Shown: positions 47,535 to 58,859 of the stretch, one piece after another
Layout of the letters: the number at the start of each line of letters is the position of its first letter
Numbering within the stretch: position 1 is the stretch's first letter
From: Brachynemurus nebulosus
Taxonomy: Eukaryota; Arthropoda; Insecta; Neuroptera; Myrmeleontidae
Assembly: GCA_035578155.1 (NCBI GenBank)
Contig: JAPWDM010000006.1
Span: 12,292,305-12,356,304 of the forward strand
DNA: 64,000 nucleotides
Direction of reading: 5' to 3'
The notes under the pieces: generated by a model
Databases searched by the model: none
Told to the model about the DNA's origin: nothing
The model's input: the letters and a program-made list of their open reading frames with translations, nothing else
Translations under genes and position numbers: made by a program

Positions 47535-48112
47535 TAAATTTTTTTGATATTGTGAGTCGTCTTTTCTTTAAACCATTCGCTTTTTTATCAGAAATTTTAT
47601 CAAAAAGTGTGCTTATGAAAAATCACATAATCCAATAACTATTTAGAAATAATTTTCACATGTATTTATTCGCGGATTATCGGATAATTCGTTTACGTAA
47701 TGGTTGCTATAGGTTTGGTAAAGTTTGGATCCTTTAACAATTTGCATTTTAACATTAATATATTATTATAGTAATTGGAGTACCTACCTGTCAAAAGTTT
47801 AAAATCTATTACGGTCTATGCTACTTAATAATTTTGTGTGAGAACCGTCACTGGAATACCATCAAATGTATGTGTATCTGAAGTATTTTTACTATGTAGT
47901 AAGTAACTGAATTCCAATAAAGAATGGAATTTTCAATAAAATTATTTTTTATTTAAACGCATCTAGTATAAAATTTTTATGTTTGAAAGGAGAACCGCCA
48001 GAATTCGACTTGCAAAAGTGTATTTTTTTATTTAAGAAGACTTTATCGAATGGATCCTTCTAGAACTTTTACGATTCCGAAGATTATTAGGTGTCTCTTG
48101 TATATATTCATA
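47535..48112. other. AT-rich non-coding DNA
   Basis: Nothing recognised. Confidence 0.5.
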
Positions 48113-48116
48113 TTAA

Positions 48117-48772
48117 GGTACCATCACAGTGTGATCGGCCGAAAAATGGTCAATTTTCACGATTTTTTTCGGATGGATAGGATGCGGGGGAATGGGGATG
48201 AATTTTTTTTACAATTAATACCACTATTTAACAATACAAAATATTTTCTTTATTAATTTTTATTTATTTTTTATAATAATTACAATTTTTTGAAAAAAGT
48301 GTCTTTAAAAAAGAACTGAAATTGGTGCCCACGATTGCGGCCGCAGTTTTCATTTAGGAAAAAAAATCAAATAGATTATCAGTCTGTAGGTAAGCCGCTA
48401 TGTACCTATGAGAGCACTTTTTTTAAATTTGAAAAAATGGCGGCGGTTTAAATAAAAAGTACAAAATTTTTATAGTTTTCCGCGTGGAAAAAGAGGAAGA
48501 TTTAAAAAAAAGCTTCCATAATCTATTTGATTTTTTTTTCCCCAAATGAAAACAGCGGCCGCCATCGTGAGCATCAAATTTCGGCATTTTTTGACGACAC
48601 TTTTTCCAAAAAATTGTAATAATTATAAAAATTAAATAATGGTATTTGGTATAAAATTAAAAAGTGGTATTAATCGTAAAAAAAAATTCATCCCCATTCC
48701 CCCACCCTGCCCATCCGAAAAAAAAATCGCGAAAATTGACTGTTTTTCGGTCGATCACACTGTGACGGTACC
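48117..48772. mobile_element. TTAA-flanked foldback element, piggyBac-like
   Basis: TTAA lies at 48113-48116 and 48773-48776. From both ends the sequence reads inward as GGTACC-TCACAGTGTGATCG and stays inverted-repeat for roughly 300 bp per arm, including GAATGGGGATGAATTTTTTT and GCGGCCGC blocks. Nearly all of the 656 bp can therefore fold on itself. Ordinary piggyBac-like MITEs have far shorter ends. No ORF is seen. Confidence 0.8.
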
Positions 48773-48776
48773 TTAA

Positions 48777-49331
48777 TGTGTTCGTAGTGGAAAACTCGAT
48801 TCACCTTGTCCAAAATTTACAAAATTTTCAATGATACTATTATCGAATTCTACCTGGTTATTATTAATTAAAACGAAACTTAAGTAAAAAAAAAATATTG
48901 CATATTAATGGTGGAGGTGTTTTTAAAATTATTTTATCACATTATGACAACAATAATGTCTATACGACCCAAATTTTTTGTACATTCTTTATTATACATA
49001 GAATGCTTACGTTGTTTTGAGTTATGCAGTAGAACTGCATAGCTATATACACTGACACATATAGTTGTATATGTATTACATAAGTGTGTAAGTGTATGTG
49101 TGTGTTTGTATAATGCCGGATATCACAAGCTACTATACATTCCAAGCATTTTTCATCCATTTAGAGCCAATTTTCATAATTATTATAATCATCCTTAATG
49201 AAATTTTAATAAAGAAATATTAAATATTTCTTTAAAAATATGTTTCTGTTGTGCTTTGGCATATAAATTTTGGCGTAATTTCGATTAAAGCGTTATACTA
49301 AATCGCTAAAAGTATCTAGATATGAATTGAA
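48777..49331. other. AT-rich non-coding DNA
   Basis: A GTGTATGTGTGTGTTTGT stretch lies near 49091. Nothing else is recognised. Confidence 0.5.
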
Positions 49332-49615
49332 GACATGAGTGGATGAAGGTGTTATGTAACACTTTTTTCAAAAATTTATATTTTGTAAACTTTTTAAATA
49401 TCCTATGCTAAAGTATCATATTAGGTATATTACAATTTGGTTTCATTACGTCCAATATACAGGGTGTCAGAGAAATAAGTGAGGTCCTTTTGAGGGGTGA
49501 CTCATAGCACCCTGTAGACACTAAAACCGCAGGAATTTTTTCGGAATTAACAGTCGCGTCACCCCTCAAAAGGACAAGAGTTATTTCCTTTACACCCTGT
49601 ATATAATATACAGAT

Positions 49616-49685
<70 letters not shown>

Positions 49686-49918
49686 GGTGTAAAGGAAATA
49701 ACTCTTATCCTTTTGAGAGGTGAGGCGACTGTTAATTCCGAAAAAATTCCTGCGGTTTTAGTGTCTACAGGGTACTATGAGCCACCCCTCAAAATATTAA
49801 CACTTATTTCCCTGACACCCTGTATATGGTTTTGTAGATATTCATTAATAAACATGTGCTGTTATATAACAGGGAAGTATATGTGAAATGTTACACAACA
49901 CCTTCATCCACTCACGTC
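49332..49918. mobile_element. GACRTGAGTGGATGAAGG MITE with a nested double insertion
   Basis: It has the same ends as 12169-12354 (GACATGAGTGGATGAAGG and, inverted, GACGTGAGTGGATGAAGG). The matching copy reads straight through where this one carries the paired CAGGGTGT elements and a (TA)n array at 49458-49824. Confidence 0.75.
49458..49824. mobile_element. Two inverted CAGGGTGT MITEs around a (TA)n array
   Basis: Units at 49458-49601 and 49681-49824 are each about 144 bp, are inverted relative to each other, and both end in TACAGGGTGT. The (TA)n run at about 49617-49682 lies between them. The unit interior (GGAATTTTTTCGGAATTAAC in one, its complement in the other) matches the right part of 47047-47534, so the short unit is a deletion derivative of the long form. 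Confidence 0.75.
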
Positions 49919-50600
49919 TCCCTTTATTGAAAAAAATTTTGAAAAGGCGTTGCAAAGAATGATTTCAAATCAAATCGATTTTTTTGATTTTCCGGGAAAC
50001 TATAGGCGTTGGAAAGATTTAAATAGCAGTTATGTTGAGCGCGAAAATTGGAAGGAATTCTACAGGATCCCGAGATACGAAAAAAAAAATAAATACTGTC
50101 CGGACATTGTTATCCTACAAAGCGTTCGTACATTACTTAGGTCCTTCCACGACCCCAATTTGACGCTTCAGTCAAAATCAAAAATATTTTGATTGCTTTA
50201 CTAGTAGCGGAGAACAGAAACAGTTTGAGAACTACCGTTTTAGCGTAATTCCTAATTAAGAAACAAAATCGTACATTCTTTTATTAATTATACGTTTGGT
50301 TTGTAAATGCTAATTTGGTTTTTTTTCTTTCTTAATTATTTATTAGTGATAACAATGGAGGTAGCGATGAATACTTATATTAAAGCATTGTAAAATAAAA
50401 TGTAATTGCAAATATGTGTACACGACATGTCAAAAATTTGCTATACTACCATAAAGTTTGAAATATTCTCTCTAAGGTGTAAATCGACCTTATAAAACTA
50501 CGTAATTGTCTTTAAATTTTGTTTAAATTGTCCTTGTAAAATTAGGGATTAACTGATTTTGATCTGCGCAGATTGTGTAATTGAGTTCCTATTCATTTTT
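49919..50600. other. Non-coding DNA with an unassigned ORF
   Basis: A plus-strand frame at 49950-50192 (80 codons, non-ATG start) contains FFDFPGNYRRWKDLNSSY and is not low-complexity, but I cannot assign it. It begins just after the MITE boundary. The remainder is AT-rich. Confidence 0.3.
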
Positions 50601-51125
50601 TGCTTCCGAGACGACTAAAGTAGATAACGGAAGCATTGTAATCACTTTTGAAAAACAAAAAAAAATTTTTTCCCTCCAAAATAAAATTCTTTACGCACAT
50701 TTTACGTTTTAGGACTTTCTGAACAATTTGCACCAAGTGGCATAGCTTCGGAACTATTCGATTGTTTTAATGAAATTTTCAGAAATTATGCAGTTTGATT
50801 CCTAGATGGTCCCCTATGAATTTAATCGAAATCGGAGTAACGGTAGCTACGCCGCTACCATGTCATTCTATTAATATACTAAATTGCACCAAGTGACATA
50901 ATTTCTGAACTATTCAATTCTTTTTTATGAAATTGTCAGAAATTATGCGGTCTGGTTCCTAGCAGATGGTCCCCTACAAATTTCGTTGCATTCTGAGTAA
51001 CCCATTTAATATCAAGATGTTATTTACTGCTAGTCCCACTTCGCGCAATTTTTATGAATCGTTTTGTTTATTACCAAAGTGCTTTTACGAGTGCGAGGAA
51101 GCTGTATGCCACACCCCATTAGTAA
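50601..51125 (-). repeat. R3 interspersed repeat, inverted copy
   Basis: It matches 4908-5645 from TGCTTCCGAGAC to the CACACCCCATTAG end. The tandem module is present (GGTAGCTACGCCGCTACCAT and two GATGGTCCCCTA boxes). The GACAGAC track of the other copies is missing here. Confidence 0.65.
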
Positions 51126-53312
51126 CGATAATTTTTGTGGCGGAATGTACTTAATTAATAACTCTAATAAGAGCAGAAATTGGTGGTTGTTGATCGCGTG
51201 TTCTAATAGTATCTCTGATGGGTTGTGATTCTATACTTGTTCATGGCAAAAGAATGTACAACCAAACCAGCAGAGGGGAACATTGTACATCTTTTTCCGT
51301 ATATCACTACCTTGTTTATCTAGCATCACCCAATTAGTTTACTTACGTGTTACACGAACTAGGTAATCGCAAGACCATGCCATTTAAATTTTTTCCAAAT
51401 GCAAACAGTATGAATGCACAATTTTTGTTGGCATGATTGCAAAAATTTTTTGCAAATAGTCTTCCCTCGGTACAATATGTGAAAGATGGAAGTTGTAAAA
51501 AATTAATGAGTAATACACACAAAAAAAAAACTAATTTCTTATTTTATTTGTTATTATTATTAAAAAAAAATATTCGTCAAGTTCAGGTTGAACTTACATA
51601 AATAGTGCTCCGTACAACTGATAATAAAAATTCACCGAAATACCCGTTTAATATAACTAACAATGTCTCTTCTTGTTCGAAGCGCATTTATAATCGAGTT
51701 TTCCAAAGAAATTATGTGAATCTTGATAATTTTCCTTCAAGATACACCTCATTCATAGTACAGCTAAACATTTTCCTATTGCGATCCCTTATGCGTTTTT
51801 TTTTTTTGAAAAAAGTGAATCAAAATCAAGAGAAAGTATTAAACCTAAACGTTATCTATAATAACTTTTTTTGATAAAAATACTTTATAATGGTTTTTAA
51901 GCACTCTTAAAAATCACTTAAGGTTTTTCATACAATCATGTATTTTTCACAATTTTCATAATATTATAAAAATGTTCCTACGTGTAAATTAAGGCTTTAT
52001 CTTGTTTAGAAAAGCAACTTCTAAGGAAATTTCTATGTTTTGAGCGTTTTGAGTTATGTTTTTTCGATGAAACTTTTTTTATGTGGTCCCTATATCCACC
52101 GTACAAAAAATGGATCAGCTGTATTAGTAAATTTTTTTCAGATTTTTCGGAGCGATGATCAAGATAAAGGAAGCATTTCAAAAAAAAAAAATTTCCCCTC
52201 AAAGAAAAAAAATTCGTTGTTGATATTGCTGAATTTGAACTTTCTTTTGACACTTTACCCGATGTCCTTTTACGATTTTAGTGCTACGCCCAGAAATGGA
52301 TCCCCAAAAACAGTCTATAATTGGGTACCACCATCCTCTAGATATCTCTCTCGTTCCATAAATGTTCCGTTTTGCCAATTTTTAATACGGAACACTAAAA
52401 AAAAAAAAATACACCAATCTGAGTGCCAGATTATATAATTAGCCACTCTACAATTTCCAGATATCCTATATTCAATAATGTTTCAAACGTATGTATCTTA
52501 AGACGATTACTGTGATTAGAGATAATTGTACAAATATTATAATTCACAAAAAGAGCCGGTAATTTGGTAGAGGAGACTCTGGCAAATTTTAATTTAAAAT
52601 GTTGCAGAAAAAAACAAATTTTTGAATTAAAGTATTCATATATCTGTCTAGCCAAATTGTAAGTATAATTTTGATTAAGCTTACCCGGCTGTTATTAGTA
52701 TCTAATTAACCCCCATCTCCCCTACACACGTGTATCCCCATGGTGTGAGGTCATTCCACCAAATAAAAAAAAAAAAAAAATTTAAAATATTTTTTTGATA
52801 CAGTCTACACAGATGTTTTGAATTATTATGTAAATGACAAAAAAATTTCAAAGGTTTCTTTTTTTAGAATTTAATTTAATAAGTATTATAAGATTTTATT
52901 TAAAATAGGTGAATGAATATAATTTGGAATTTTATAATTCAAGTGTGCGATTAGATTTGCAATGAATCTCACAATATGGCGTGTAAGCAGTGGCGTAGTG
53001 TGATAAAATTAGTTGTGTAGGCATCATTAAAAAAAAGTAATAGGGATTTTATTGATTCAAACAAAAAAAAGTAAAAAAGTAATTCTTTCGCTTTGCAGCA
53101 GCGTTGCTAGGTAATGAATTTCTTATTTAGAGTTACAAGTAAATTCAAAGTTGTAGATAAAAACAAAGAGTTATACTGTATTGTTCAATTTGATTGATTT
53201 ATCGACAGTAGAGTTGATGTAATACAATTTCACACAATTTAAATGACATTTAAGTAAATTTTTTTCTTATTTTTTTATAATTTTAAATTATCCAAAATTA
53301 CAAAAAATATTA
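51126..53312. other. AT-rich DNA with an R2 copy
   Basis: R2 lies at about 51985-52112, ending in TATGTGGTCCC and a CCACCG palindrome arm. Overlapping short frames at 52040-52438 and 51978-52253 have no recognisable motif. CAGTGGCGTAGTG at about 52989 looks like a hAT-type left end but no partner was found. Confidence 0.4.
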
Positions 53313-54372
53313 TACAGGGTGAAAAGTGTCTAAATCTCGCTATTAGATTAATTAATATTTGCTAATAAATTTGAACCAAAACTGTTTTTTAACAAAACAA
53401 AATTTGATACTAAGTATGGGCCAAAAAAGGGCGCTTAGGAATTTTTTTAATCCAGCTCTGACCATATCATGTTTGTAAGATAAATTTTCTGTTTTTAAAA
53501 AATATCTGAGAAACACGTTTACGACCTTAAGGGGAGGTTTACTTGAGCGTCGTTAAGAAAATTCGATTTTTTTTGTAGAAATTGATAGCTAATTATGTGT
53601 AGAATATGTTATCTTAAAGTGATTTTGCTGAAAGTAATTTTTATATATATTTTATAATATCTCGGAACCACATTTTTGAAACTGGTTGACACGATAACTC
53701 AAAAACTATTCGACGGATCCTTTTTTTTAATTGTTTATTTTAAAGACAATTCAATTCTCCGGCACCTATACCTAAGTTCGATACACTTTCAATATTTTTT
53801 ATTTTTTTTTATTTTACTTTAACGAGCGAAAAATAAGACAAAAATCGTAATCAAAAGTTCACACATCCGCCATTTTTTTTTCAGCAATTTATTGATATTA
53901 TAGGTAGAGGTGCCGGTACTCTTCATATATTTTATAAATCTTTTTTGTTTTTGGATTTCGGTGGTTTATTACCGACGCTACTCCACCAACAAGGCATTGG
54001 ATTTTCGGATCGTCACACTGCACTATCTATAAAAGGGACAATTTTTTATATTTTTCCTTGAAAATTTCTTTTTGTATAGTTTAATACTTAATAAATATGT
54101 GTACAAAATTTGAAATTTATATTTACTTTCGTTCTTGAGAAAAAAATTCCAGAAGAATAGATAATTTTTAAGGACTCTCAAGTAAACCTGCCCTTAACAT
54201 ATTTACAAAATTTTATTGAATTTTAGTCAATTAAATTATATTGTACCTTTGATACTAAGAAGGTATGTATGCATAATTTAGTCAGGGCCGTACTTGCCTC
54301 AAACTGTTAATTACGAAAAAATTCCTGTCGGGTCACCCCTCCTAAGGACGAGAGTTTTTCTATATACACCAC
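53313..54372. mobile_element. CAGGGTGT-family long element split by a TTAA element
   Basis: It starts TACAGGGTGAAAAGTG and is collinear with 47047-47534 up to GAAACACGTTTACGA and again from TATTTACAAAATTTTATTG onward. Between these lies the 663-bp TTAA insertion. The right end is decayed. Confidence 0.75.
53531..54193. mobile_element. piggyBac-like non-autonomous element with an in-window empty site
   Basis: Ends GGGGAGGTTTACTTGAG and, inverted, GGGCAGGTTTACTTGAG are flanked by TTAA at 53527-53530 and 54194-54197. The paralogous element at 47047-47534 reads TTACGATCTTAACATGTTTA at the same place with a single TTAA. That gives a direct view of the uninterrupted target. No ORF is seen. Confidence 0.88.
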
Positions 54373-55136
54373 GGGACTAAATGATATAACTTTTAATCCT
54401 GATTTTCGAGCCTTTACAGGTCCTCCGGCACATACTTTAGCCCCTTGACGTTGGAGGGTGCATTAAATAGACCAAACAGTACTCCAATAAAATTGGTAGT
54501 GTGCCACCCAAATTTTTACCACCCAAATTAAGTGCGTATGCGCTGAAATCTTTAAAATATAGAATCGATTTTTAAATCAGTATAGACATACATACATGTA
54601 TACATATCGACTGATGATGGTATGATAAATATTTTTGCAAATCAAAATTCATTCTGTGGCCGGTCCACACCGCCGGGGTCCCCCCGCGCGCACATCTAAA
54701 CACATTCGCACATTCAGTAGGTTCACATATTAACAAAATAATTTATTGCTGCTGCTGCTGCGTTAAGTTGGCTTATAGTTTAGCTCGGCTGCGATGATGG
54801 TCAGTCAGTCAGCTTCAGACCATTCCAACTATTCAATTATTTGACGAAATGATCTTCTCCGTTCGTATTAAATGTTTTTTGTTGGTTCATTTTAATATTT
54901 TGCAAAGTGTATTTTGTCATCTTTGTCGCACGCACACACATATATATGGCCAATCAGTTGTAGAGTTAATCAAGAAGTTGTAATCATTTTCACCGTTGGT
55001 GATTTTCTTGGGAATTGATTGTTAATTTTTTATTTTTTTTATTTAGTAGTATTTTTATTATAAAATCTTGTTTTGACTATTTAGGTACAGTAATGATCAT
55101 ATATGTGGGGCATGAGTTCAATATTGTGATTTTTAT
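54373..55136. other. Non-coding DNA with a GC-rich island
   Basis: 54655-54830 is GC-richer with (GCT)n at about 54748-54760 and a GTCAGTCAGTCAG tract. It is a possible regulatory island. No exon is recognised. Confidence 0.4.
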
Positions 55137-55140
55137 TTAA

Positions 55141-56092
55141 GGTAGTTGGTCTATCTAGACATTTATTTAATTCAATATCAATAGTACGCGAGCCCTAACC
55201 GCAAAAAAAAAATTTGAAAAATTTTGACAAAAACAGTTTCAAAGTTTTGTAATTTTAACACGGACTCTTATGGGAAAAGTATTTCTTTTTTTTTTTTTGA
55301 TATAATGAAAACGTGTCAAAGGAATTTGATAAAAATTTAATATGTTATAAAATACAATACCCCTGTCGCAACATCCTGCATAACATAGCGAATTTCCGTT
55401 TATAAAAATTAGTTTTTCTCGGAAATTAGTTGACATAGAACAATAGTTTAAAGACCTTTTTTATGTAATTGTTTCTCCTATTTTAATTGGTGTAAAAAAA
55501 TTTTGCAAAAATTGTTGATTAAGTGGAAATTTCGGCAAAAAACTAATTTTTTGCAAGAACAAAAACCATGTTCCTGGCATCCGACGTGTCGGGTTAACGA
55601 ACTCGTCCAACGGTTTGGGACTTCCAATGTTTTCACCAAATTTCGTAAAAATTGGATACTTCTTTCGAGAGTTATCGCGCGGACCCATATATATAAATTT
55701 TAGCGAATATTATTTTCGGTTTCTAGGGACCTCAAAACAAATTTCTGCCACGGTCCCGGGCTCAGATCGCGTTATGACAGTGGCTGTAATAGCTGAATTC
55801 CATTCGAGAAATTCGTTAAAATTACAAACCATATTTAATAAGGAATAAAAATTATTCACTACGCCGTTTTTGAAATATAATTTATAAATATGACTTTACA
55901 ACGTTTTTACAATGCTTTTTCAAAAATGCTTTTATATTGCTACAACATAAGTGCGCGAAAATTTAAAAAGAACATGTGGTATACAAATACAATAACTGCT
56001 GAAAAATATTAATACATTATTTAACTTTTGATAAAAGAAAATTTTTTCACTGAGTTATCCTTTTGTACCTGACTATCTCGGCACCAAATACC
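55141..56092. mobile_element. GGTRGTTGGT element, TTAA target, with R1 nested inside
   Basis: The left end GGTAGTTGGTCTATC follows TTAA (55137-55140). The right end inverted reads GGTATTTGGTGCCGAG, followed by TTAC (56093-56096), one change from TTAA. An R1 copy sits at 55358-55821. The second copy beginning at 63641 is collinear and lacks that R1. Confidence 0.65.
55358..55821 (+). repeat. R1 interspersed repeat with a visible empty site
   Basis: It runs from TACCCCTGTCGCAAC to AAATTCGTTAAAA. The empty counterpart near 63885-63900 reads AAAATACAAAGTTACAAACC, so the R1 boundaries are fixed to within a few bases. Only about five TA units are present at the internal array site. Confidence 0.8.
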
Positions 56093-56737
56093 TTACGTAA
56101 GTAACAGATTCGTTGAATTTTATTTTAATCGATGAAGCAGAAAGATAGTGTTTGAAAATTTTTGGATAGTAAGCATTATTTACATTTGCAGTAGAATTAA
56201 TATAATTTGTCGCTATTCAAGGCGAAGGGAGCGAGGTATGAGTATCTATGCGCTTGGTCCAACATGCTTAACTCTGGTAAAAATTGAACAGAACGTCACC
56301 GGAAACCTACAATTCGCTACCAGTTTCATCATTCTATTACTTTATTTTCAGTTTCTAAGGCATTGAAAAATTTTAGTAAACTTAATGACGTCATCAAAAT
56401 CAAAAATTTATTATTCTTCAAATAAAATTTCATGGGATTGATTCAGTTACGGTAATTGCTATCAAAATGACGAAATTTCTTTCAGAAATATGACCGAATC
56501 GACCGAAGCACAATAAGATTTGAATTTAACTCTATATGACAGATATTTCATTGAGTTGACCGTATTAAAATGTATTTTCAGTTGTACCCCATATTTATGT
56601 GTCATGGTGTATATTTACTTCTTGCAATTATTTCCCGCTATACTGTAATTCAAGTTGCAAATATTAAAAAAAAAAATACATAAATAAATATTTCTTTTAT
56701 TTAAACAATAGTTTAGTATAATCTATTTTGAATAACA

Positions 56738-56935
56738 GTGGCTGATCAAAGTAAAGTATCTTTTAACAGACGTGAAAATTTGACATTATTGAGAGCTTTT
56801 ACTGTATATGAGAAGGTTAAAAGCAGTGCCTGGACTGTGTTTGCAGAATATTTCATCGTTTTGGGATCCAATTATGAGGATCTCAAAGTAAATGGTATTG
56901 AATTTTTAAGATGCGAGCATAAAAGACGTGTTTAA
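56738..56935 (+). CDS. Possible coding exon, unrecognised
   Basis: A 65-codon frame begins right after TTTTGAATAACAG, an acceptable 3' splice site; there is no ATG at its start. The residues RRENLTLLRAFTVYEK and SAWTVFAEYF give an amphipathic, Trp- and Leu-containing pattern loosely like Myb/SANT-type helices, but the match is too weak to name. It ends in a TAA after a basic KRRV. No neighbouring exon could be found. Confidence 0.2.
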   Translation: MADQSKVSFNRRENLTLLRAFTVYEKVKSSAWTVFAEYFIVLGSNYEDLKVNGIEFLRCEHKRRV

Positions 56936-57332
56936 CTACTACCAAAAGCTACGATTTCCAATTTTCAAAGAATTTTAAGAAAATCCTGAGATATTCCACA
57001 TTTATATTTGGTGGAGGAGATCTGGGACACGCGGTACACACGATACATACATTGTAATTTTTTCGATCGCCGTTTGCCATTTGCTTTCGCCAAAGCGATG
57101 CGATACGGCAATGGTGGTGGGTGTCAGTGACCAGTGGGTGCCTCGGGGGGCCGGGCGTTGCGGCCCCCGTCTTGTCCATAGACGCGTCAACAGACGCATA
57201 CAAATTGCTCATCTAATAAAACGTTGTGAATTAAAACTATGTAACTTGTCGCGCATACCTCGACAGTCCAGCCATCTATCTATTGGCTGGCGCAACATTG
57301 TCAGCTAACAAATACAAACAACAATTTGACAG

Positions 57333-57333
<1 letters not shown>

Positions 57334-57390
<57 letters not shown>
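57334..57390. repeat. (TA)n microsatellite
   Basis: About 28 TA units. Confidence 0.95.
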
Positions 57391-57401
<11 letters not shown>

Positions 57402-57466
57402 CGTGTTTACCACATACAAACGGTATTTAAATAATTAAATATTTCCAACTTTATTGATATGCTAAA

Positions 57467-58560
57467 TCTAGCGCTGGCAGACAAAAGTAGTTAAGTCCAT
57501 TTTTTATTTATTTATTTAATTTTTTTGATTTTATTAATAAGCACCAAGAGAGTCTATCTCATATATTTCCAAAAGGCCAGATCATTTTTTGTGCACTTGT
57601 TATAAAAAAAAATTCTTTTCAGAATCTAGCAAAAGAAGTTAAGATCTTAAAACTCTTAATAAAATAATAAATATATGAGTTGCCTAGTTTCAAAATCTAC
57701 TAAATCCAGTTTTCAAATTTTTTGATTTCTTAGAGCCATTAATTTTTAAATGCATTAAGGTATATGCCCCCAAACATTTTTTGTTATAATTTTAATTGTT
57801 TGATAAAGAAATTTGCAACTGAAATATAACATAATTTTTAAATCCTGCTGATTACATTGAAAACTTTTCAAAAACTGCTAAATTAAGCTTAACATAACCT
57901 ATATTTTAGATGATTTTAGATTCTAGCCGTTCCAATTTTTACTTTTTTCAGTGAAATGCTCGACGTACCAAGTATAAAATTATGTTTTCACATAAAATTT
58001 GTATTTTAGTATTTATCTAAAATTTTAAATAATGAAATTGTAGATGTAAATGAATTACTAAGTAAGCACTTTGGTTTTAAGTGACAAAATAAAAAAAAAA
58101 CTTTTAGAATATTACAAAACAAATTGTATCATCTGAATTGAGTTATGGTTTTTTGCGATTTCCTATGATTTTTATAAAATGGAATTAGTAGATTTTAAAA
58201 CTAGACAACTCAATTATAGTTTAATTAAATTGGAAATGTTTTTTTATGGCAACAACTATCCGTTCTAACAGGTTAAGCCCACAGATAGTTTTAATAATGA
58301 AATTTATTCTTTTTTTTTATATGTTAAGTTCATAAAATTATCTTAAAAAATTTTAATTTAAGGTTTAAAGTTTATTTTTTTTTTATGATTTACTGCGTTG
58401 CGTGTTAAGAAAGCAATTGATTAAAAAAAATTTACAAAATGTCATGTAAACTTGAAGATAATTCAAATAAGTTGATGTTAGCTGCATTTCATTTTAGTTT
58501 TTACTCTCTACTGTAAATTTGATATTTTGGACTTAACTACTTTTGTCTGCCTGCGCTAGA
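57467..58560. mobile_element. R4 element, copy B, with a nested MITE
   Basis: It has the same inverted ends as copy A (TCTAGCGCTGGCAGAC on the left, TCTAGCGCAGGCAGAC inverted on the right). It carries the insert at 57677-58211, absent from copy A, and lacks copy A's TTAA element. Confidence 0.8.
57677..58211. mobile_element. GAGTTGYCTAGTTT MITE nested in R4
   Basis: Ends GAGTTGCCTAGTTTCAAAAT and, inverted, GAGTTGTCTAGTTTTAAAAT stay similar for about 35 bp. Copy A of R4 is uninterrupted here. AT-rich flanks hide the target duplication. It is 535 bp long and non-coding. Confidence 0.7.
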
Positions 58561-58631
58561 TTAATACATATATTTATACACTTTGAAACGAGCGAGTAAC
58601 AAAATATGGTCGATTTTTGGCCAATGGACAA
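58561..58631. other. Short spacer
   Basis: Nothing recognised. Confidence 0.5.
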
Positions 58632-58859
58632 TAGTGATGTCGAATGGTTAATCGATTAGTCAGTTTAGTCGACTAATTGTATTTATATTTCGTCATTTTT
58701 TTTGTGTCGACTATTTTACCTTCGACTAAATGACTAAAATGATTGTGTTTTTTTTTTTTTTAAATGACTAAAAATGATTAATTACATAAATTACCATATT
58801 TATGAATTTGACTAAAAATTTAGTCGATTAATCAACTACTCCACGACTCCATATCACTA
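58632..58859. mobile_element. hAT-like MITE of the TAGTCGACTA family
   Basis: Ends TAGTGATGTCGAATGG and, inverted, TAGTGATATGGAGTCG are flanked by ATGGACAA (58624-58631) and ATGGGCCA (58860-58867), six of eight identical. The interior has TAGTCGACTA units and GTCGACTATTTTACCTTCGA, which is also present in 4683-6200. Confidence 0.65.

Larger units (their letters stand above)
56093..57466. other. Mixed non-coding DNA with R7 and a GC-rich island
   Basis: An inverted R7 copy lies at about 56280-56530 with TGACGTCA at 56386. 57080-57300 is GC-rich. A (TA)n array lies at 57334-57390. Confidence 0.45.

Noticed and set aside
49950..50192. Possible remnant of a viral or transposon protein
   Set aside because: The frame looks protein-like, but no family motif could be identified, so no assignment is made.
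52989..53110. hAT element starting CAGTGGCGTAG
   Set aside because: No matching right end or 8-bp direct repeat was found.
56738..56935. Myb/SANT domain
   Set aside because: Only a loose Trp and Leu pattern is present; spacing does not match convincingly.
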